DNA from: Streptomyces eurocidicus
GTDB taxonomy: Bacteria > Actinomycetota > Actinomycetes > Streptomycetales > Streptomycetaceae
DNA length: 64,000 bases
Direction of reading: 5' to 3'
Assembly: GCF_002891295.1 (NCBI RefSeq)
Contig: NZ_LGUI01000001.1
Span: forward strand, 682,001-746,000
Shown here: one piece after another, positions 7,187 to 16,541 of the stretch
Position numbering within the stretch: position 1 is the first letter of the stretch
Layout of the letters: the number at the start of each line of letters is the position of its first letter
Position numbers and translations under genes: made by a program
The notes under the pieces: generated by a model
What the model saw: only the letters and a program-made list of their open reading frames with translations
What the model was told of the DNA's origin: nothing
Database searches by the model: none

Positions 7187-8386
7187 GTGCGGGTACCGGA
7201 AATCAGCACGCGGATGCACCTGCTGCTGCTCACGGCGTGGACCGTGCTGTGGTTCGCGGTCGTGGAGCCCAGCGGCGGCTTCTCGTGGCACTACCTGCGG
7301 ACCGGCGGCGAGCTGATCTACCAGGGCGGGAACGGCGACGGGACCGGCGGGCTCAACCTCTACGCCCATCACCCCGAGCTCCAGATGGGGCCCATCAGCT
7401 TCCTGGTCGCGGGGCTGTTCAACCCCTTCTCGGAACACATGGGCCAGTTCCTCGCGGCGGCCTTCATGTCCGCCCTGGGCCTGGTCATCGTGGTCCTCGC
7501 GGGCCGCAGCGCCGCCATCCACTTCCTGGGCACCGGCACCAACCACCAGCGGCTGCGGCAGCGCGTCCTCATCGCCGGGCTGGCCTTCATCCCCATGTGG
7601 ATCGAGGTCTCGGTGCGCTTCGGGCACCTGGACGACGTGCTCGCGCTGTTCTTCACCGCGCTGGCCGTCTGGTTCCTGACCCGCTGCAACCCGGCCGCCG
7701 TGGGCATCTGCCTGGCCCTGGCCATGGACTCCAAGCCGACCGCGCTGGCCTTCGTACCGCTGATCCTCGCCCTCCCCCGGGACCGCTGGATGCGGGCGGT
7801 CCTCTGGTGCGCGGCGCTGCTGGCCGTCGCCTGGCTGCCGTTCTTCGTGGCGGCCCCGGACTCCTTCGCCGCGGCGAAGTTCACCATCCCCAACAACCCG
7901 GCCTCCGCGCTGCGCTGGCTCGGCGGCAACACCCCCGTCACCCCCGACTGGGCCCGCCCCGCGCAGGCCGCGCTCGGCCTCGCGCTCGGCGCGATCGCCG
8001 TGTGGCGCGGCCGCTGGGCCGGGGTGGTGCTGCTGGGCGCGAACGCCCGCATCCTCCTCGACCCCAGCGTCTACACCTACTACACCGCCTCCGTGCTGCT
8101 CGGCACCCTGCTGTGGGACGTGTGCGGGCAGCGCCGCCTGGTGCCGTGGTGGAGCTGGATCGCGCTGATCGTGCTCTACGGCAGCGTCTTCGCCGTCCCC
8201 GACGAGTCGGTCAAGGGCCTGATCCGGCTGTGCTTCGTGGCGGTGTCGACGGCGTACGTGCTGTTCTGGCCGCAGCACCGCCGCGGTCGGCGCGGGCCGC
8301 TGCCGGAGGAGGGCGACGCCCTGGTGGAGGGCCCGTGGGGGCCGATGTGGGATCCGAACCGGTCGAGGCCGTGGGCGGCGCGTTAG
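7187..8386 (+). CDS. Polytopic membrane glycosyltransferase-like protein
   Basis: About 399 residues with roughly nine hydrophobic segments and short charged loops. It resembles GT-C fold lipid-linked sugar transferases of the GT87/DUF2029 type: an early acidic loop after the first membrane span, the conserved-looking VSVRFGHLDDVLALFF with the DD pair, and SKPTALAF. No precise family can be fixed by eye. The GTG at 7187 is preferred because GGGAG lies four bases upstream; an ATG at 7148 would add 13 residues but has no ribosome binding site and lies within the hairpin loop. It is the third gene of the wecB-glycosyltransferase group, and a role in adding or exporting a sugar is inferred. Confidence 0.72.
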   Translation: MRVPEISTRMHLLLLTAWTVLWFAVVEPSGGFSWHYLRTGGELIYQGGNGDGTGGLNLYAHHPELQMGPISFLVAGLFNPFSEHMGQFLAAAFMSALGLVIVVLAGRSAAIHFLGTGTNHQRLRQRVLIAGLAFIPMWIEVSVRFGHLDDVLALFFTALAVWFLTRCNPAAVGICLALAMDSKPTALAFVPLILALPRDRWMRAVLWCAALLAVAWLPFFVAAPDSFAAAKFTIPNNPASALRWLGGNTPVTPDWARPAQAALGLALGAIAVWRGRWAGVVLLGANARILLDPSVYTYYTASVLLGTLLWDVCGQRRLVPWWSWIALIVLYGSVFAVPDESVKGLIRLCFVAVSTAYVLFWPQHRRGRRGPLPEEGDALVEGPWGPMWDPNRSRPWAAR

Positions 8387-8414
8387 ACACTCCGCCGGAA
8401 GCGCGACGGAGTGC

Positions 8415-8467
8415 CGCGCCCCGTCAGGGGCGCGGGGAACTGCGCGACAAGCCCCCACCGGCCCGCA
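8415..8467. repeat. Second dispersed Streptomyces-type repeat (CGCGCCCC hairpin element)
   Basis: CGCGCCCC (8415-8422), loop GTCA, GGGGCGCG (8427-8434), then GGGGAACTGCGCGACAAGC and a CCCCACCGGCCC tail. I recognise this arrangement from memory as a very common Streptomyces 3-prime-end repeat of unknown function. It lies 28 bases after the membrane protein stop. Confidence 0.6.
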
Positions 8468-8491
8468 GGGACAGGGCCGGTCGAGACCTGC

Positions 8492-8527
8492 AAACGGCCC
8501 CCGTACCCATGGGTACGGGGGCCGTTT
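8492..8527. terminator. 36-base perfect palindrome between convergent genes
   Basis: A fully palindromic 36-mer with arm AAACGGCCCCCGTACCCA and its exact complement. It lies between the membrane protein gene (plus) and valS (minus). A and T at the outer ends give a stem followed by T residues in both directions, so it should act as a bidirectional terminator. Confidence 0.85.
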
Positions 8528-8547
8528 CAGAACCCGGCGGCGCCGAC

Positions 8548-11181
8548 TCAGCCCTGCGGCAGAGCCGCCAGCTGCGCACTGATCCGCTCGATGTCCGCGT
8601 CGGCCGTCTCCAGCCGCTTGCGGATCTTCTCCACGGCGGCCTCGGCGGCCTTGGCGAGGAACGCCTCGTTGCCGAGCTTGGCCGTGGACTGCGCCTTGTC
8701 CTTCTCGGCCGCGGCCAGTGCCTTGGTCAGGCGCTTGCGCTCGGCCTCCACGTCGATCGTGCCGGAGAGGTCGAGGGCGACGGTGGCCCCGGCGACGGGG
8801 AGCGAGGCGGTGGCGGCGAAGCCCTCGCCGGCCGGCTGGAGGCGCAGCAGCGAACGGATCGCGTCCTCGTGGGCCGCGACCGCCGTGCCGGTCAGGTCCA
8901 GCCGGGCCGGGACCTTCTGGCCCGGCTGCAGGCCCTGGTCGGAGCGGAAGCGGCGGACCTCGGTGACGACCTGCTGGACCGTCGCGATCTCCTGCTCGGC
9001 GGCCGCGTCACGGAAGCCGCTGTCCTTCGGCCAGTCGGCGATGACGACGGACTCCTTGCCGGTGAGCGTGGTCCACAGCGTCTCGGTGACGAAGGGCACG
9101 ACCGGGTGCAGGAGCTTGAGGGTGACGTCGAGGACCTCGCCCAGGACGCGGGCCGAGACCTCGGCCTCGGCGCCGCCCTTCTGGAAGGTGGTCTTGGACA
9201 GCTCGACGTACCAGTCGAAGACCTCGTCCCACGCGAAGTGGAACAGCGCGTCCGAGAGCTTCGCGAACTGGTAGTCGTCGTAGAGCGCGTCCACCTCGGC
9301 GACGACGGCGTTGAGGCGCGACATGATCCAGCGGTCGGTGGCCGACATCTGCTCGACCGGCGGCAGCTCGCCCTCGACCGTCGCGCCGTTCATCAGCGCG
9401 AAGCGCGTGGCGTTCCAGATCTTGTTGGCGAAGTTGCGCGAGCCCTGGACCCAGTCCTCACCGATCGGCACGTCGACACCGGGGTTGGCGCCGCGGGCGA
9501 GGGTGAAGCGGACGGCGTCGGAGCCGTACTTGTCCATCCAGTCCAGCGGGTTGACCGCGTTGCCGAAGGACTTCGACATCTTCTTGCCGAACTGGTCGCG
9601 GACCATGCCGTGCAGGGCGATGGTGTGGAACGGCGGGGTGCCGTCCATCGCGTACAGGCCGAACATCATCATCCGGACGACCCAGAAGAAGAGGATGTCG
9701 TAGCCGGTGACGAGGACGGAGTTCGGGTAGAACTTCTCGACGCTCTCGGTCTTCTCCGGCCAGCCGAGGGTGGAGAACGGCCACAGGCCGGAGGAGAACC
9801 AGGTGTCCAGGACGTCGGTCTCCTGGTGCCAGCCCGCGCCGCTCGGCGGCTGCTCGTCCGGGCCGACGCAGACCATCTCGCCGTCCGGGCCGTACCAGAC
9901 CGGGATGCGGTGGCCCCACCACAGCTGGCGCGAGATGCACCAGTCGTGGAGGTTGTCGACCCAGTCGAAGTAGCGCTTCTCCATCTCCTGCGGGTGAATC
10001 TTGACCTTGCCGTCGCGAACGGCGTCGGCGGCGGCCTTCGCCAGCGGGGCGGTCTTCACCCACCACTGCATGGACTGACGCGGCTCCAGCGTCGTCTTGC
10101 AGCGCGAGCAGTGGCCGACGGAGTGGGTGTACGGGCGCTTCTCGGCGACGATCCGGCCCTCGGCGCGCAGGGCGCCGACGATCGCGGAACGGGCCTCGAA
10201 GCGGTCCAGGCCCTGGAAGGGGCCGTGGACGGTGATGACGCCGTGCTCGTCGAGCACGGTGAGGCTCGGCAGGTCGTGCCGGCGGCCGATCTCGAAGTCG
10301 TTCGGGTCGTGGGCCGGGGTCACCTTGACGGCGCCGGTGCCGAACTCGGGGTCGACGTGGGTGTCGGCGACGACCGGGATCGAGCGGTCCGTGAGCGGCA
10401 GCTTGATCTGCTTGCCGATCAGGTGGGCGTAGCGCTCGTCGTCCGGGTGGACGGCCACGGCGGTGTCACCGAGCATCGTCTCGGCGCGGGTGGTGGCCAC
10501 GACGAGGGTTTCCTCGCCCTCGCCGTAGGTGATGGAGACGAGCTCGCCGTCGTCGTCCTGGTACTCCACCTCGATGTCGGAGATGGCGGTCAGGCAGCGC
10601 GGGCACCAGTTGATGATGCGCTCGGCGCGGTAGATCAGCTCGTCGTCGTAGAGCTTCTTGAAGATCGTCTGGACGGACTTGGACAGGCCCTCGTCCATGG
10701 TGAAGCGCTCGCGCGACCAGGCGACGCCGTCACCCAGGCGACGCATCTGGCCGGAGATCTGGCCACCGGACTCGGCCTTCCACTGCCAGACGCGCTCGAT
10801 GAACGCCTCCCGGCCGAGGTCGTGACGGGACTTGCCCTCCTTGGCCAGCTCGCGCTCGACCACGTTCTGCGTGGCGATGCCCGCGTGGTCCATGCCGGGC
10901 TGCCACAGGACCTCGAAGCCCTGCATGCGCTTGCGGCGCGTGAGGGCGTCGATCAGCGTGTGCTCGAAGGCGTGGCCCAGGTGGAGGGAGCCCGTGACGT
11001 TCGGCGGCGGGATGACGATGGTGTACGGCTCTTTGTCGCTCTTCGCGTCGGCCTCGAAGTAGCCCCGCTCTACCCAGCGCTCGTACAGCGGCCCCTCTAC
11101 ATCGGCCGGCGCGTACTGGGTCGGCAGTTCGGGGTTGCTGTCGTTCGGCCCGCTGTCGGGGCGCTGAGTGTTCTCGGTCAC
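8548..11181 (-). CDS. valS: Valyl-tRNA synthetase
   Basis: An 877-residue class I aminoacyl-tRNA synthetase that charges tRNA-Val. It has the HIGH-type motif HLGH (residues 67-70, within [14 protein letters not shown]), the KMSKS loop (534-538), a CP1 editing region ([11 protein letters not shown] and following), and a C-terminal coiled coil ([22 protein letters not shown]) typical of ValS. Length is normal for bacteria. The GTG at 11179-11181 begins MTENTQRP. In Streptomyces folC usually follows directly; here the envelope island and terminators intervene, so valS appears monocistronic. Confidence 0.97.
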   Translation of the reverse strand: MTENTQRPDSGPNDSNPELPTQYAPADVEGPLYERWVERGYFEADAKSDKEPYTIVIPPPNVTGSLHLGHAFEHTLIDALTRRKRMQGFEVLWQPGMDHAGIATQNVVERELAKEGKSRHDLGREAFIERVWQWKAESGGQISGQMRRLGDGVAWSRERFTMDEGLSKSVQTIFKKLYDDELIYRAERIINWCPRCLTAISDIEVEYQDDDGELVSITYGEGEETLVVATTRAETMLGDTAVAVHPDDERYAHLIGKQIKLPLTDRSIPVVADTHVDPEFGTGAVKVTPAHDPNDFEIGRRHDLPSLTVLDEHGVITVHGPFQGLDRFEARSAIVGALRAEGRIVAEKRPYTHSVGHCSRCKTTLEPRQSMQWWVKTAPLAKAAADAVRDGKVKIHPQEMEKRYFDWVDNLHDWCISRQLWWGHRIPVWYGPDGEMVCVGPDEQPPSGAGWHQETDVLDTWFSSGLWPFSTLGWPEKTESVEKFYPNSVLVTGYDILFFWVVRMMMFGLYAMDGTPPFHTIALHGMVRDQFGKKMSKSFGNAVNPLDWMDKYGSDAVRFTLARGANPGVDVPIGEDWVQGSRNFANKIWNATRFALMNGATVEGELPPVEQMSATDRWIMSRLNAVVAEVDALYDDYQFAKLSDALFHFAWDEVFDWYVELSKTTFQKGGAEAEVSARVLGEVLDVTLKLLHPVVPFVTETLWTTLTGKESVVIADWPKDSGFRDAAAEQEIATVQQVVTEVRRFRSDQGLQPGQKVPARLDLTGTAVAAHEDAIRSLLRLQPAGEGFAATASLPVAGATVALDLSGTIDVEAERKRLTKALAAAEKDKAQSTAKLGNEAFLAKAAEAAVEKIRKRLETADADIERISAQLAALPQG

Positions 11182-11407
11182 GGGAGAAGTCTACGGGGGC
11201 GTGCGCGGGGGTTACGAATCCATTCGGGGCGGCGTGCGGGGGGTGCGGACGGGGCGTGCGGGCCGTGGGGTGCGGGCCTTGCCGATCAACTGTTCCGAAA
11301 CCGTTGCCGCCTCGTGGTAAAGCCCCCGTAAGAGATCAGGAAGGATGATCGGACTGTCACGAGACTCCTGCCACTCCCCCCACGGACGCGAAGAGAGACA
11401 CCCCGCG
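11182..11407. promoter_or_regulatory. Divergent promoter region valS / paralogue array
   Basis: A 226-base gap with start codons facing away on both sides, so promoters for valS and for the four-paralogue operon must lie here. No convincing -35/-10 pair or inverted repeat stands out, and no T-box-like leader is visible before valS. Confidence 0.4.
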
Positions 11408-12358
11408 ATGAGCTACCACCAGCCGGGCCCCTACGGCCAGCAGCCGCCACAGCAGCCGGGCCCGTACGGCCAGGGCGGCGCCCCCGGCCAGCCCGGCTAC
11501 GGCTACCCGCAGCAGGCCCCGCCGCCCCCGCCGCCGTACGTGGGCGGCGGCCCGCAGGCTCCTTACGGCGCCCCCCAGCAGCCGGGCCCGTACCAGCAGG
11601 CGCCCTACGGCCAGCAGCCCGGGATGCCGGGCCAGTACCCGCCGCCGGTGCCGCCGCAGGGCGGGGGCAAGGGGAAGGCGATCGGGATCACGATCGGCGC
11701 GCTGGTGGTCGTGGGCGCGCTCGTGGGCGGTGCCGTGTGGTTCATGGGCGGGAGTGACGGGGAGGTGGCGCCGTACACGATGGTGATGCCGGACAAGTTG
11801 CTGGACGGCCAGTTCACCAAGGGTGGAAGCGCGGGCGCCCCCGGCGGCCAGGACTCCGAAAGCCTCACCAATGACAAGGATGCCAAGGAGATGGGCATCA
11901 ACAACGGCACCGGCGTCAAGGGGGCCTACACCAATGCCCAGAAGCAGGCGCTCATGGTCGTGGGCGCCTACGGCGAGCTCCCCGACCCCGAGAAGTCGGT
12001 CGACGCGATGATCGCGAAGATGGACGAGGGCGAGAAGAAGAACCAGGCCGTCGTGAAGGGTGCCCAGGTCGAGACGGTCACCGCCTGGACCGCCTTCTCG
12101 CCGGGCAACTTCGACGGCGCGGTCATGAAGTGCGAGACGAAGAAGTCCAACTACTCCGTCGGCGCCATCTCCAGCAGCGCCGAGGTCAGCGTCTGCATCT
12201 GGGGCGACTCCAGCGCCGTGGGCGTCGTCCGGCACCAGGTCGCGAAGACCACTTCTCCTTACGGAGGCAGCTCCGCTGCCACCGGCAGCGTGATGTCCGC
12301 CAAGGACCTCGCCGAGGCCACCGCCAAGATCCGCAACGAAGTCCGCAAGAACAAGTAG
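11408..12358 (+). CDS. Membrane-anchored paralogue 1: Pro/Gln/Gly-rich N terminus, two-cysteine outer domain
   Basis: 316 residues, function unknown. Residues 1-86 are a low-complexity PGQY-rich cytoplasmic tail with repeated PGPYGQ units; residues 91-113 are one membrane span; the rest is predicted extracytoplasmic. The outer domain has landmarks shared with the next three genes: YTMVMPDKLLDGQF just after the membrane, a GAY..AQKQALMVVGAYGELPDP strand region, a conserved pair of cysteines (MKCETKK and VCIWGD) likely to form a disulfide, and a C-terminal amphipathic AEATAKIRNEVRK helix. ATG at 11408. First gene of a probable four- or five-gene operon. Confidence 0.82.
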   Translation: MSYHQPGPYGQQPPQQPGPYGQGGAPGQPGYGYPQQAPPPPPPYVGGGPQAPYGAPQQPGPYQQAPYGQQPGMPGQYPPPVPPQGGGKGKAIGITIGALVVVGALVGGAVWFMGGSDGEVAPYTMVMPDKLLDGQFTKGGSAGAPGGQDSESLTNDKDAKEMGINNGTGVKGAYTNAQKQALMVVGAYGELPDPEKSVDAMIAKMDEGEKKNQAVVKGAQVETVTAWTAFSPGNFDGAVMKCETKKSNYSVGAISSSAEVSVCIWGDSSAVGVVRHQVAKTTSPYGGSSAATGSVMSAKDLAEATAKIRNEVRKNK

Positions 12359-12423
12359 CCCCCCAAGTAGCCCCCCTCCCCACACGTAACAGCACAGCGC
12401 GCCGAGCCCCGAGGAACCCCCAC

Positions 12424-13194
12424 ATGAACGACAACCAGCCGGGGCAGGTCCAGCCGCCCTCCGCCGCGTCCGCCGCCACCGCCCCGCGAAGCGGCGGCGG
12501 AGGCAGGGGGAAGGGCAAGGGCAAGGCCATCGGCATCGGGGCCGGCGCGCTCGTCGTGGCGGGCGCCCTCGTGGCAGGGGGCGTCCTCCTCTTCGGGGGC
12601 GGGGACGACAGCGAGGACGCGGGCTCGTACACGCTCGTGATGCCGGACACGCTCGTGGACGGCGCGTTCAAGAAGGACTCCTCGGGCGGCGACGCCAAGC
12701 CGGAGGAGCCGAGCGACTCGGACGTCGAGGAGATGAAGACGTTCGGCATCGAGAACGCGGACGGCGCCGACGGCTCGTACACCAACGCCGAGAAGCAGAG
12801 CCTCCGCGTCGTGGGCGTGCACGGGGACATCCCGGACCCCGTGAAGAGCGTGAACGACCTGCTCGCCAAGACCCAGAAGCAGGAGAAGGACGAGCAGAAG
12901 GTCCCGGGGGCGAAGACGGAGACGACCCCGTACCAGGACTACCACCCGGCCGGCTTCAAGGGCGCGGTGCTGAAGTGCACCGCCTCGAAGACCACGTACA
13001 CCTTCGACGGCGGGGCCCCCATGGGCAACGCCCTGGAGACCAGCACCTGCGTGTGGGGCGACAAGGGCGTCCTCGGCATGGTCACGGTCGACAACATGCA
13101 GGGCGTCGCGGAGGGCAAGACCAAGGGGCTGTCCGCGAAGGAGCTGTCCGAGGTCACGGCCAAGGTCCGCACCGAGATACGCAAGAAGAAGTAG
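12424..13194 (+). CDS. Membrane-anchored paralogue 2: two-cysteine outer domain
   Basis: 256 residues, same family as its neighbours. The N-terminal tail is short (about 34 residues, with basic GRGKGKGK before the membrane), residues 35-57 span the membrane, and the outer domain repeats the family landmarks YTLVMPDTLVDGAFKKD, SYTNAEKQSLRVVGVHGDIPDP, LKCTASK, STCVWGD and LSEVTAKVRTEIRKKK. It is the closest relative of paralogue 1 over the outer domain but has lost the PGQY repeats. It starts 65 bases after paralogue 1 and ends 24 bases before paralogue 3, consistent with an operon. Function unknown. Confidence 0.82.
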   Translation: MNDNQPGQVQPPSAASAATAPRSGGGGRGKGKGKAIGIGAGALVVAGALVAGGVLLFGGGDDSEDAGSYTLVMPDTLVDGAFKKDSSGGDAKPEEPSDSDVEEMKTFGIENADGADGSYTNAEKQSLRVVGVHGDIPDPVKSVNDLLAKTQKQEKDEQKVPGAKTETTPYQDYHPAGFKGAVLKCTASKTTYTFDGGAPMGNALETSTCVWGDKGVLGMVTVDNMQGVAEGKTKGLSAKELSEVTAKVRTEIRKKK

Positions 13195-13218
13195 CACGAA
13201 CCTGAGGGGGACCCCCAC

Positions 13219-14238
13219 ATGAGCCACCACCAGCCGGGACCGTTCGGTGCGCCGCAGCCGCCGCAGCAGCCGCCGTCGTCGAACCCGTACGGACAGCCGG
13301 CCCAGCCCGGCCCCGGCCAGGGGTACCCCCCGCAGCCGCCGTACGGGGCGCCGCAGCCGAACCCGTACGGCGGCGGTTCGCCGCAGCAGCCGCCGAACCC
13401 GTACGGGCAGCCTTACGGAGGTCCGGGCGCGCCCGGGCAGTACCCGCCGCCGATACCCCCGCAGGGCGGCGGCAAGGGCAAGACGATCGGCATCGCGGCC
13501 GGCGCGGTCGTGCTCGTCGCGGCGATCGTGGCGGGCGTCGTCCTCGTAGCCGGGGGCGGCAAGAGCGACGGCAAGGACGACAAGGCCGACGGCGGGAACT
13601 CGGCGAGCCCCTCGGCCGGCACCTCCTCCGCCCCGCCCGCTCCGGCGAAGAAGTACAAGCTCGTCGCGCCCGACGTGGTCGTGGGCGACTACAAGAAGGA
13701 CACCGCGAAGTCCACGGGCGGGTTCGACTCCAAGGACCTGAGCAACCTCAGGCTGCTGGGCGTCGTCAATCCGCAGAACGTCACGGGCTCCTACAAGTCC
13801 GGTGGCGCGGAGAAGACCTCTCAGAAGCTGCTCCGGTTCACCGGTGCCTGGGGCGACGACGTCCGGGACCCGGAGGCGGTCGTGGACGGCCTGTTCAAGG
13901 ACATCCGGAACAGCGCCTCCAAGGACACCGACAAGGACTCGAAGACCGAGTTCGAAGGCAGCCCGCAGCGGATGTCCACCGCGGGGCTGGGCGACGCGGT
14001 GCTGAAGTGCCAGATGAGCAAGTGGTCGACGCCCGGTTCGCCCGGTTCCAAGGAGCTGCGGATGCCGCTGTGCATCTGGGCCGACAAGACCACGGTCGGC
14101 ACGGTATTCGCCCTGGACGCGTCCCTGATCGTGCAGGGCCTGGACCTGGACCTGGAAGAGGCCGCCAAGCGGACGGTGCGGCTGCGGCAGGACGTACGCG
14201 TGGAGACGACGGAGGAAGCCGGGACGCGGGCGAGCTGA
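13219..14238 (+). CDS. Membrane-anchored paralogue 3: Pro/Gln-rich N terminus, two-cysteine outer domain
   Basis: 339 residues. Residues 1-86 are again PQGY-rich with NPYGQP repeats, residues 89-111 span the membrane, then a linker rich in G, K, D, S and P precedes the outer domain. Landmarks are present but diverged: YKLVAPDVVVGDYKKD, a SQKLLRFTGAWGDDVRDP strand region, LKCQMSK and PLCIWADK. The C terminus extends past the family helix (RVETTEEAGTRAS). A ribosome binding site (GAGGGGG) precedes the ATG. Function unknown. Confidence 0.82.
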   Translation: MSHHQPGPFGAPQPPQQPPSSNPYGQPAQPGPGQGYPPQPPYGAPQPNPYGGGSPQQPPNPYGQPYGGPGAPGQYPPPIPPQGGGKGKTIGIAAGAVVLVAAIVAGVVLVAGGGKSDGKDDKADGGNSASPSAGTSSAPPAPAKKYKLVAPDVVVGDYKKDTAKSTGGFDSKDLSNLRLLGVVNPQNVTGSYKSGGAEKTSQKLLRFTGAWGDDVRDPEAVVDGLFKDIRNSASKDTDKDSKTEFEGSPQRMSTAGLGDAVLKCQMSKWSTPGSPGSKELRMPLCIWADKTTVGTVFALDASLIVQGLDLDLEEAAKRTVRLRQDVRVETTEEAGTRAS

Positions 14239-14312
14239 CCGGACTCGGGAAGTCCGGAGTACCGGACGCCGCGGAAAGCCGCCCCTGAAGGGCTCATCGA
14301 CGCCATCATGAA

Positions 14313-14993
14313 ATGCCACGGCAGGTAGACGATGACGAGCGGGAGTTTCACGATGCCGGTCCGATGCCCGCGTGGAGATCGCGAAGTGACGCGCTGAACA
14401 GGGCCGCGCTCGTCACATCGGTGGCGGGGGCCGCGGGGGCCGTGACCGCGGCGCTGCTCCTGCTGGGCGGCGGGGGCGACGAGGACGGTGCCCCCGCCAC
14501 CCGGCTCGTCACCCCGCCGGCCGTCGCGGACGGCGCGTACCGGCTGGTGGCGGACACCGCGGCCCTGGAGAAGGAGGGCATCGCCGTCCAGCCCGGCATG
14601 CCGGAGGGCACGGTGTCCGTGCTGGCCCGCTACGCGCGCGCGGACGACCCGAAGGCCACCCTGTCGCTGTCCGGGGCGTACGGCGGCGTGGGCGAGCCGA
14701 AGGCCGTCCTGGACGGCATGCTGAAGGGCTTCGAGGAGGGCCCGGGCTCCCCCGCCGTGGTCTCGGCCCGCCACGTCCTCACCCCGGACGGCCCGGAGGG
14801 CCCGGCCCTCACCTGCGAGGTCGTCCGCCTCGACGGCCGCACGTACGCCCCGGCCTGCGCCTGGGCGGAGAAGTCGGACGCCGCGCTGCTGATCGGCTTC
14901 GACCCGCGGAAGACCTCGGCGGCCGGGGTGGACGAGACGGCCTTCGCGAAGGTCACGGCCAGGGTCTACCGGGACGTCCGCGGAACGGGCTGA
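14313..14993 (+). CDS. Membrane-anchored paralogue 4: most diverged member
   Basis: 226 residues from the ATG at 14313; a later in-frame ATG at 14364 is possible and neither has a strong ribosome binding site. The tail is short and acidic instead of PGQY-rich, the membrane span is at about residues 31-52, and the outer domain keeps the family order: TRLVTPPAVADGAY, ATLSLSGAYGGVGEP, TCEVVRLD and PACAWAEK (the two cysteines), and FAKVTARVYRDVRG. It is the most distant paralogue and ends the tandem array. Function unknown. Confidence 0.75.
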   Translation: MPRQVDDDEREFHDAGPMPAWRSRSDALNRAALVTSVAGAAGAVTAALLLLGGGGDEDGAPATRLVTPPAVADGAYRLVADTAALEKEGIAVQPGMPEGTVSVLARYARADDPKATLSLSGAYGGVGEPKAVLDGMLKGFEEGPGSPAVVSARHVLTPDGPEGPALTCEVVRLDGRTYAPACAWAEKSDAALLIGFDPRKTSAAGVDETAFAKVTARVYRDVRGTG

Positions 14994-15044
14994 CCGTGCC
15001 CGGGACGGTTGCGCCTCCGGACGGGGCCGGTGTGGACTGCGCCT

Positions 15045-15581
15045 ATGACTGCCCCCCGTGTGCTGTACCTGATCGCGTGCGCCGCCTCGCCCACGCAGCA
15101 TGTCCGTACCGGCGTCGAGAAGGCCCAGGCCGCCGGGTGGGAGGTGTGCCTGGTCGTGACGCCCTCCGCCCTGCGGTGGATCGAGCGGGACATGCCAGAG
15201 CTGGAACGGCTCACCGGGCATGTGGTGCGCAGCGCGCACAAGCTGCCGGGCGAGCCGGACGTGCTGCCGCCGGCGGACGCCATGGTCGTCGCGCCCGCGA
15301 CGTTCAACACGATCAACAAGTGGGCGGCGGGCATCAGCGACGCCCTCGCGCTCAGCCTCGTCAACGAGGCGGTCGGGCTGCGACTGCCACTCGTCGCGCT
15401 GCCGCACCTGAGCGCCGCCCAGGCGGCCCACCCGGCCTTCGGCCGCAGCGTGGCGCTCCTGCGGGAGTACGGGGTGAAGGTGCTGCTCGGGGAGGACAGG
15501 GGCGGCCTCACCGCGCCCGGGGCCGACCCGGCCGCCTTCCCCTGGGACACGGCCCTGGAGGCCCTTCCCTCGGTCTTCTAG
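15045..15581 (+). CDS. Small flavoprotein (Dfp/phosphopantothenoylcysteine decarboxylase-like fold)
   Basis: 178 residues resembling the HFCD/flavoprotein fold: VLYLIACAASPTQHV at the N terminus, ADAMVVAPATFNTINKWAAGISDALAL (the FMN-binding PAT..N..K pattern), and a C-terminal LPHLSAAQAAHPAFGRSVALLREYGVKVL. It is shorter than CoaBC and lacks the synthetase half, so it is probably an FMN-binding decarboxylase or oxidoreductase of unknown substrate. ATG at 15045, 51 bases after paralogue 4 on the same strand, so it may belong to that operon. Confidence 0.78.
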   Translation: MTAPRVLYLIACAASPTQHVRTGVEKAQAAGWEVCLVVTPSALRWIERDMPELERLTGHVVRSAHKLPGEPDVLPPADAMVVAPATFNTINKWAAGISDALALSLVNEAVGLRLPLVALPHLSAAQAAHPAFGRSVALLREYGVKVLLGEDRGGLTAPGADPAAFPWDTALEALPSVF

Positions 15582-15617
15582 GGCCGACGCCCCGGACTGC
15601 CGCGCGGCCACATCGCA

Positions 15618-15648
15618 GAGGGCGCCCGGCACTCGCCCGGGCGCCCTC
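15618..15648. terminator. Bidirectional hairpin terminator
   Basis: GAGGGCGCCCGG (15618-15629) pairs exactly with CCGGGCGCCCTC (15637-15648) around a 7-base loop, with TT after it. It separates the flavoprotein gene (plus) from the convergent Rpn-like gene (minus). Confidence 0.8.
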
Positions 15649-15662
15649 TTCCAAGCTAACGC

Positions 15663-16541
15663 TCAGCTCTCGTCCTCGAAGAGTTCGTCGGCCGTGGAGA
15701 CGGTGAGAGCGCGGTCCATCCAGCGCTCCAGGGTGTGCAGGTCGGTGCAGCTCGTGATGCGCTCCCGGGTCTCAGCGGGCACGAGGATTCCGCGCTTCTC
15801 CAGTACACGCAGCACCATCTGCGCGGATCCCTTGGCCTCGCCCTCCAGGAGCGTCTCCTCGATGAGGGTGCCACGGCCGGGGAAGTAGGTACGGATCATC
15901 AGGTTCCTCCAGGTCTTCCTCGCCGGGGATTCCCCCAGGCCGATCTCCAGCAGTTCCGAGTAGTACGCCACAGACTCTTTGTCAGCCGTTCCCAGGGCAC
16001 GCGCCAGCGCATCCAGTATGGCCGGAGCATCCTGGCTCCGGCCATGTGTCATGGCGGAGAAGGTCGCCATGGCCAGGTCCTGGGCAGCCTCCTCCGGGTC
16101 GATGATCGGCGGAACGTTGCCGGGCCCCAGAACCAGTGGGTGCACAGACAGCGCCGTCCAGCCGTCGGGGCCGAGATCGAACGGCCCGGCCGCCCAATCC
16201 GCGGTCGCCTTGTCCTGGCAGACCACCAGCAGCAACGCCGGGCAGTCGTACTTGGCCTTCAGATACGCCAGGTAGTACGCCCAGCTGACCGCCTTGTCCC
16301 CGTCGCGGCGCCCCTGCGCCTCAATGGCCAGGAGAAGACCACCACTCCCATCAGGCGGCTCGATGCGCAGCACGCTGTCCACGCGCCGCTCCAGCGGTCT
16401 GATCTCCGTGGCGTCCGCCGAGAGCACTTCGACGACCGCATTCCGCGGTAACGGCACGCCCAGAATCCGGAACACCGGCTCGAGCAGCTCGGGGCGTTCC
16501 TGGAAGATCCGGTGCGATGCCTCGTGGTTCGCTGTAACCAT
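15663..16541 (-). CDS. Rpn/PD-(D/E)XK nuclease-like protein
   Basis: 292 residues. The N-terminal half resembles Rpn/YhgA-type recombination-promoting nuclease folds: [24 protein letters not shown] supplies a D...ExQ pattern in place of D...ExK, followed by [27 protein letters not shown]. The C-terminal half is helical, with a [29 protein letters not shown] coiled region that also occurs in such proteins. It is a single gene with no transposase companion, and its base composition is somewhat less GC-rich than its neighbours, which hints at acquisition. ATG at 16539-16541. Nuclease activity is inferred from fold only. Confidence 0.65.
   Translation of the reverse strand: MVTANHEASHRIFQERPELLEPVFRILGVPLPRNAVVEVLSADATEIRPLERRVDSVLRIEPPDGSGGLLLAIEAQGRRDGDKAVSWAYYLAYLKAKYDCPALLLVVCQDKATADWAAGPFDLGPDGWTALSVHPLVLGPGNVPPIIDPEEAAQDLAMATFSAMTHGRSQDAPAILDALARALGTADKESVAYYSELLEIGLGESPARKTWRNLMIRTYFPGRGTLIEETLLEGEAKGSAQMVLRVLEKRGILVPAETRERITSCTDLHTLERWMDRALTVSTADELFEDES

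Noticed and set aside
8548-11331. Very long plus-strand open frame across valS (from 7141)
   Set aside because: Composition is Gly/Val/Asp/Arg-rich mirror coding of valS; no domain recognised.
12259-14319. Long minus-strand ORF opposite the paralogue array
   Set aside because: Arg/Val/Leu-rich shadow. The plus-strand paralogues share conserved motifs with each other, so they are the real genes.
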